DNA from: Actinomycetota bacterium
GTDB taxonomy: Bacteria; Actinomycetota; Thermoleophilia; Solirubrobacterales; Solirubrobacteraceae
DNA: 64,000 bases
Assembly: GCA_005885515.1 (NCBI GenBank)
Contig: VAWK01000019.1
Span: 1-64,000 of the forward strand
Direction of reading: 5' to 3'
Part shown: positions 60,720 to 64,000 of the stretch, one piece after another
How positions within the stretch are numbered: the stretch's first letter is position 1
How the letters are laid out: every line of letters begins with the position of its first letter
Made by a program: the position numbers and the translations under genes
The notes under the pieces: model-generated
Told to the model about the DNA's origin: nothing
The model's input: the letters and a program-made list of their open reading frames with translations, nothing else
Database searches by the model: none

Positions 60720-61631
60720 ATGGCCGCTTCTCAGCGCGACGTCCGCAGCAAGATCTCCTCGGTCAAGAACATCCAGAAGATCACACGCGCGATGGAGATG
60801 GTCGCGGCGGCGCGGCTGCGCCGCGCCGAGCAGCGGATCGCGGCGTTGCGGCCGTACGCCAACGCGATCAGGCGCATGACGCGGCAGGCCGCCCAGGCCG
60901 CAGGCACCTCAGAGGCTGCGCGCGTACCGCTGCTCGCCGAGCACGAGTCGACTACAAACGTGGCGGTGCTGCTCGTAACCGGCGACCGCGGGCTCGCGGG
61001 CGCGTTCAACTCGCAGATCATCCGCGCCGGCGTGCGCATCGCGGGCGAGCTGAGCCAGGAAGGCCTGCGCGGCAGCTGGTATGCGACCGGCCGCCGCGGC
61101 GTCTCCTCGCTCGGATTCCGCGGTTACGAGCTCGCCGGCAGCTACGTCGGCTTCGCCGACCGGCCGGCTTACGCCGATGCGCGCACAATCGCCGACGATC
61201 TGATCACCGCGTACGTCGACGGCCACATCGACCGCGTAGAGATGATCTACAACGCGTACGTCTCGCCGCTGCGCCAGACCGTCACGCAGGAGCGCCTGTT
61301 GCCGCTCGCGCACGCCACTATCACGGGCGAGGAGGAGGAGGAGGCTCAGGACGGGGATGAGCCACGCGCCCGCGCGGCCGTCGCGTACGAGCCCGACCCG
61401 GATGCGATCTTGAGAAGGCTGGTGCCCGACTATGTGGAGATCTCGATCTACCGCGCGCTCGTCGAGTCCACCGCGGGCTTCTTCGGCGCGCAGATGACCG
61501 CCATGCGTTCGGCATCGGACAACGCCGGTGAAATAATCACCGGCCTCACGCTGCAGATGAACCGCGCCCGCCAGGCCGAGATCACGCAGGAGATCATGGA
61601 GGTCGTCGCGGGCGCAGAGGGGCTGAGCTAG
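60720..61631 (+). CDS. atpG: ATP synthase subunit gamma
   Basis: The 303-residue rotor shaft has the terminal helices RSKISSVKNIQKITRAMEMVAAARLRRAE (residues 8-36) and the C-terminal EIITGLTLQMNRARQAEITQE (split helices). A Glu/Asp-rich insertion of about 25 residues (EEEEEAQDGDEP) sits near residue 202, in the surface loop region. Confidence 0.96.
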   Translation: MAASQRDVRSKISSVKNIQKITRAMEMVAAARLRRAEQRIAALRPYANAIRRMTRQAAQAAGTSEAARVPLLAEHESTTNVAVLLVTGDRGLAGAFNSQIIRAGVRIAGELSQEGLRGSWYATGRRGVSSLGFRGYELAGSYVGFADRPAYADARTIADDLITAYVDGHIDRVEMIYNAYVSPLRQTVTQERLLPLAHATITGEEEEEAQDGDEPRARAAVAYEPDPDAILRRLVPDYVEISIYRALVESTAGFFGAQMTAMRSASDNAGEIITGLTLQMNRARQAEITQEIMEVVAGAEGLS

Positions 61632-63185
<1,554 letters not shown>

Positions 63186-63189
63186 CCCC

Positions 63190-63597
63190 GTGGCGCGCAC
63201 GAAATTCCCAGCCGAAGTGCTCACCCCCGAGGGCGAGCTGTTCAACGAGGAGGTGGAGATGCTCTCCACGCACACGGCGCTGGGCTCGATCGGGATCCTC
63301 GCCAACCACGAGCCGGTGCTGGCGCTGCTCGAACCCACCGAGCTGCGGCTGTACAGGTCGGAGTCGGACATCGTGCGCTTCGCCCAGGCGGAGGGCTATC
63401 TGCAGTTCGCCGAAAACCGAGCGCTCGTGCTGGTCGAGGAGGCGATCGCGCCGGACGCGCTCGACCGCGCCACGGTCGAGACGAGGCTCACCGAAGCTCG
63501 CGCGGCCGCGGAGCGCGCCGCGGAGGGCAGCGAGGAAGCCGCGCGCGCCAACCGCGACGTACGCCGCTACGAGGCGTTCCTGAAGGTAGCCGGATAG
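63190..63597 (+). CDS. atpC: ATP synthase subunit epsilon
   Basis: The 135-residue subunit has the beta-sandwich (FPAEVLTPEGELFNEEVEML, LGSIGILANHEPVLALLEP) and a C-terminal helix pair (DALDRATVETRLTEARAAAE) that can inhibit hydrolysis. The start is GTG, 4 bases after atpD. It closes the operon. Confidence 0.95.
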   Translation: MARTKFPAEVLTPEGELFNEEVEMLSTHTALGSIGILANHEPVLALLEPTELRLYRSESDIVRFAQAEGYLQFAENRALVLVEEAIAPDALDRATVETRLTEARAAAERAAEGSEEAARANRDVRRYEAFLKVAG

Positions 63598-63599
63598 GC

Positions 63600-64000
63600 G
63601 TGCAGAGCTCGAGCGCCGCCGGCGAGCACTTCGCGCGCAAGCGCCCGCGGTGGTTCACCCGCCACGTCTTCAACCCGATCGTCGCCGCGTTCACGCGCGT
63701 GGGTCTGAGCCTGCTCGGCTCGCGCGTGCTGGAGGTGCGCGGGCGCTCCTCGGGCGTGCCGCGCCGCACGCCGGTCAATCTGCTCGAGTTCGAGGGTCAG
63801 CGCTACCTAGTAGCGCCGCGCGGCGACACGCAGTGGGCGCGCAACCTGCGCGTCGCCAGGGAGGGCAGGCTGCTCGTCGGCCGCCGCAGCGAGCGCTTCA
63901 CCGCTAGCGAGCTCAGCGACGAGGAAAAGCCGCCGCTGCTGCGGGCGTACCTGCAGCGCTGGGGGCTCGAGGTGGGCGCCTTCTTCGACGGCGTCGGCGC
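63600..64000 (+). CDS. DDN-family nitroreductase, truncated by window end
   Basis: From the GTG at 63600 an open frame runs to the right edge without a stop. It reads WFTRHVFNPIVAAFTRVG, then SRVLEVRGRSSGVPRRTPVNLLEF and YLVAPRGDTQWARNLRVARE, the split-barrel of the deazaflavin-dependent nitroreductase family, followed by a KPPLLRAYLQRWGLEVGAFF helix. It begins 2 bases after atpC, so may be read through from the ATP synthase operon. Family members reduce quinones or nitro compounds with F420; a second member is at 29339. Confidence 0.85.
   Translation, partial: MQSSSAAGEHFARKRPRWFTRHVFNPIVAAFTRVGLSLLGSRVLEVRGRSSGVPRRTPVNLLEFEGQRYLVAPRGDTQWARNLRVAREGRLLVGRRSERFTASELSDEEKPPLLRAYLQRWGLEVGAFFDGVG

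Overview
The window is one contiguous stretch of very GC-rich (about 70 % by eye), densely coded bacterial chromosome. Gene content points to a high-GC actinobacterium, most likely Thermoleophilia/Solirubrobacterales (inference): EgtB/EgtD ergothioneine enzymes, OpcA, F420-type DDN nitroreductase relatives, a mycobacterial-type methyltransferase + GH57 pair, a MeaB/methylmalonyl-CoA mutase B12 subunit, a primary sigma factor, and the order rpmE-DUF1385 ... prfA-prmC-sua5-glyA-wecA ... atp operon. No phage, insertion sequence, CRISPR array, tRNA or rRNA was seen. No gene-free stretch exceeds 300 bases.

Layout. 1-10 kb: the end of a thiolase, then a long minus-strand run, pgi-gnd-zwf-opcA-pgl-histidine phosphatase (oxidative pentose phosphate operon with ATGA overlaps), followed by egtB, egtD and an SDR. 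10-14 kb: glpX, three lineage-type hypotheticals and an RlpA-like protein behind a c-di-AMP riboswitch. 14-24 kb: rpoD with a disrupted N-terminus, pilT, an HxlR regulator, a large acidic-tailed hypothetical, an ArsA-type ATPase, then parA translationally coupled to an FtsZ with a 120-residue N-terminal extension, ggt and a lipoprotein. 24-28 kb: two methyltransferases, a GH57 branching enzyme and a hexapeptide acyltransferase, resembling the mycobacterial methylglucose lipopolysaccharide locus. 28-40 kb: acyl-CoA/propionyl-CoA and electron-transfer genes (meaB, acyl-CoA dehydrogenase, thiolase, B12-binding mutase subunit, etfB-etfA-ETF:quinone oxidoreductase) with pepA, a lipase-like hydrolase and a HAD phosphatase. 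40-49 kb: translation block rpmE-DUF1385, interrupted by a tetR-yceI-FMN reductase cassette, then prfA-prmC-sua5 and a ZTP riboswitch-glyA unit. 49-56 kb: envelope genes (WecA-like, polyprenyl mannosyltransferase, two-domain glycosyltransferase, DMT transporter, polysaccharide deacetylase, PAP2). 56-63.6 kb: complete F1Fo ATP synthase operon behind a clear promoter, then a DDN-family gene running off the end.

The most promising unexplained system is parA-ftsZ. The FtsZ N-terminus looks like the short basic peptide by which ParB-type proteins stimulate ParA, suggesting FtsZ itself is the ParA partner. Other recurrent features are many TANNNT boxes 6-10 bases ahead of start codons (probable leaderless mRNAs), short duplications at or just beyond gene 3' ends, long convergent 3' overlaps, and three apparent frameshifts (rpoD N-terminus, ETF:quinone oxidoreductase, an NTF2-like gene) that are either real lesions or sequence errors.
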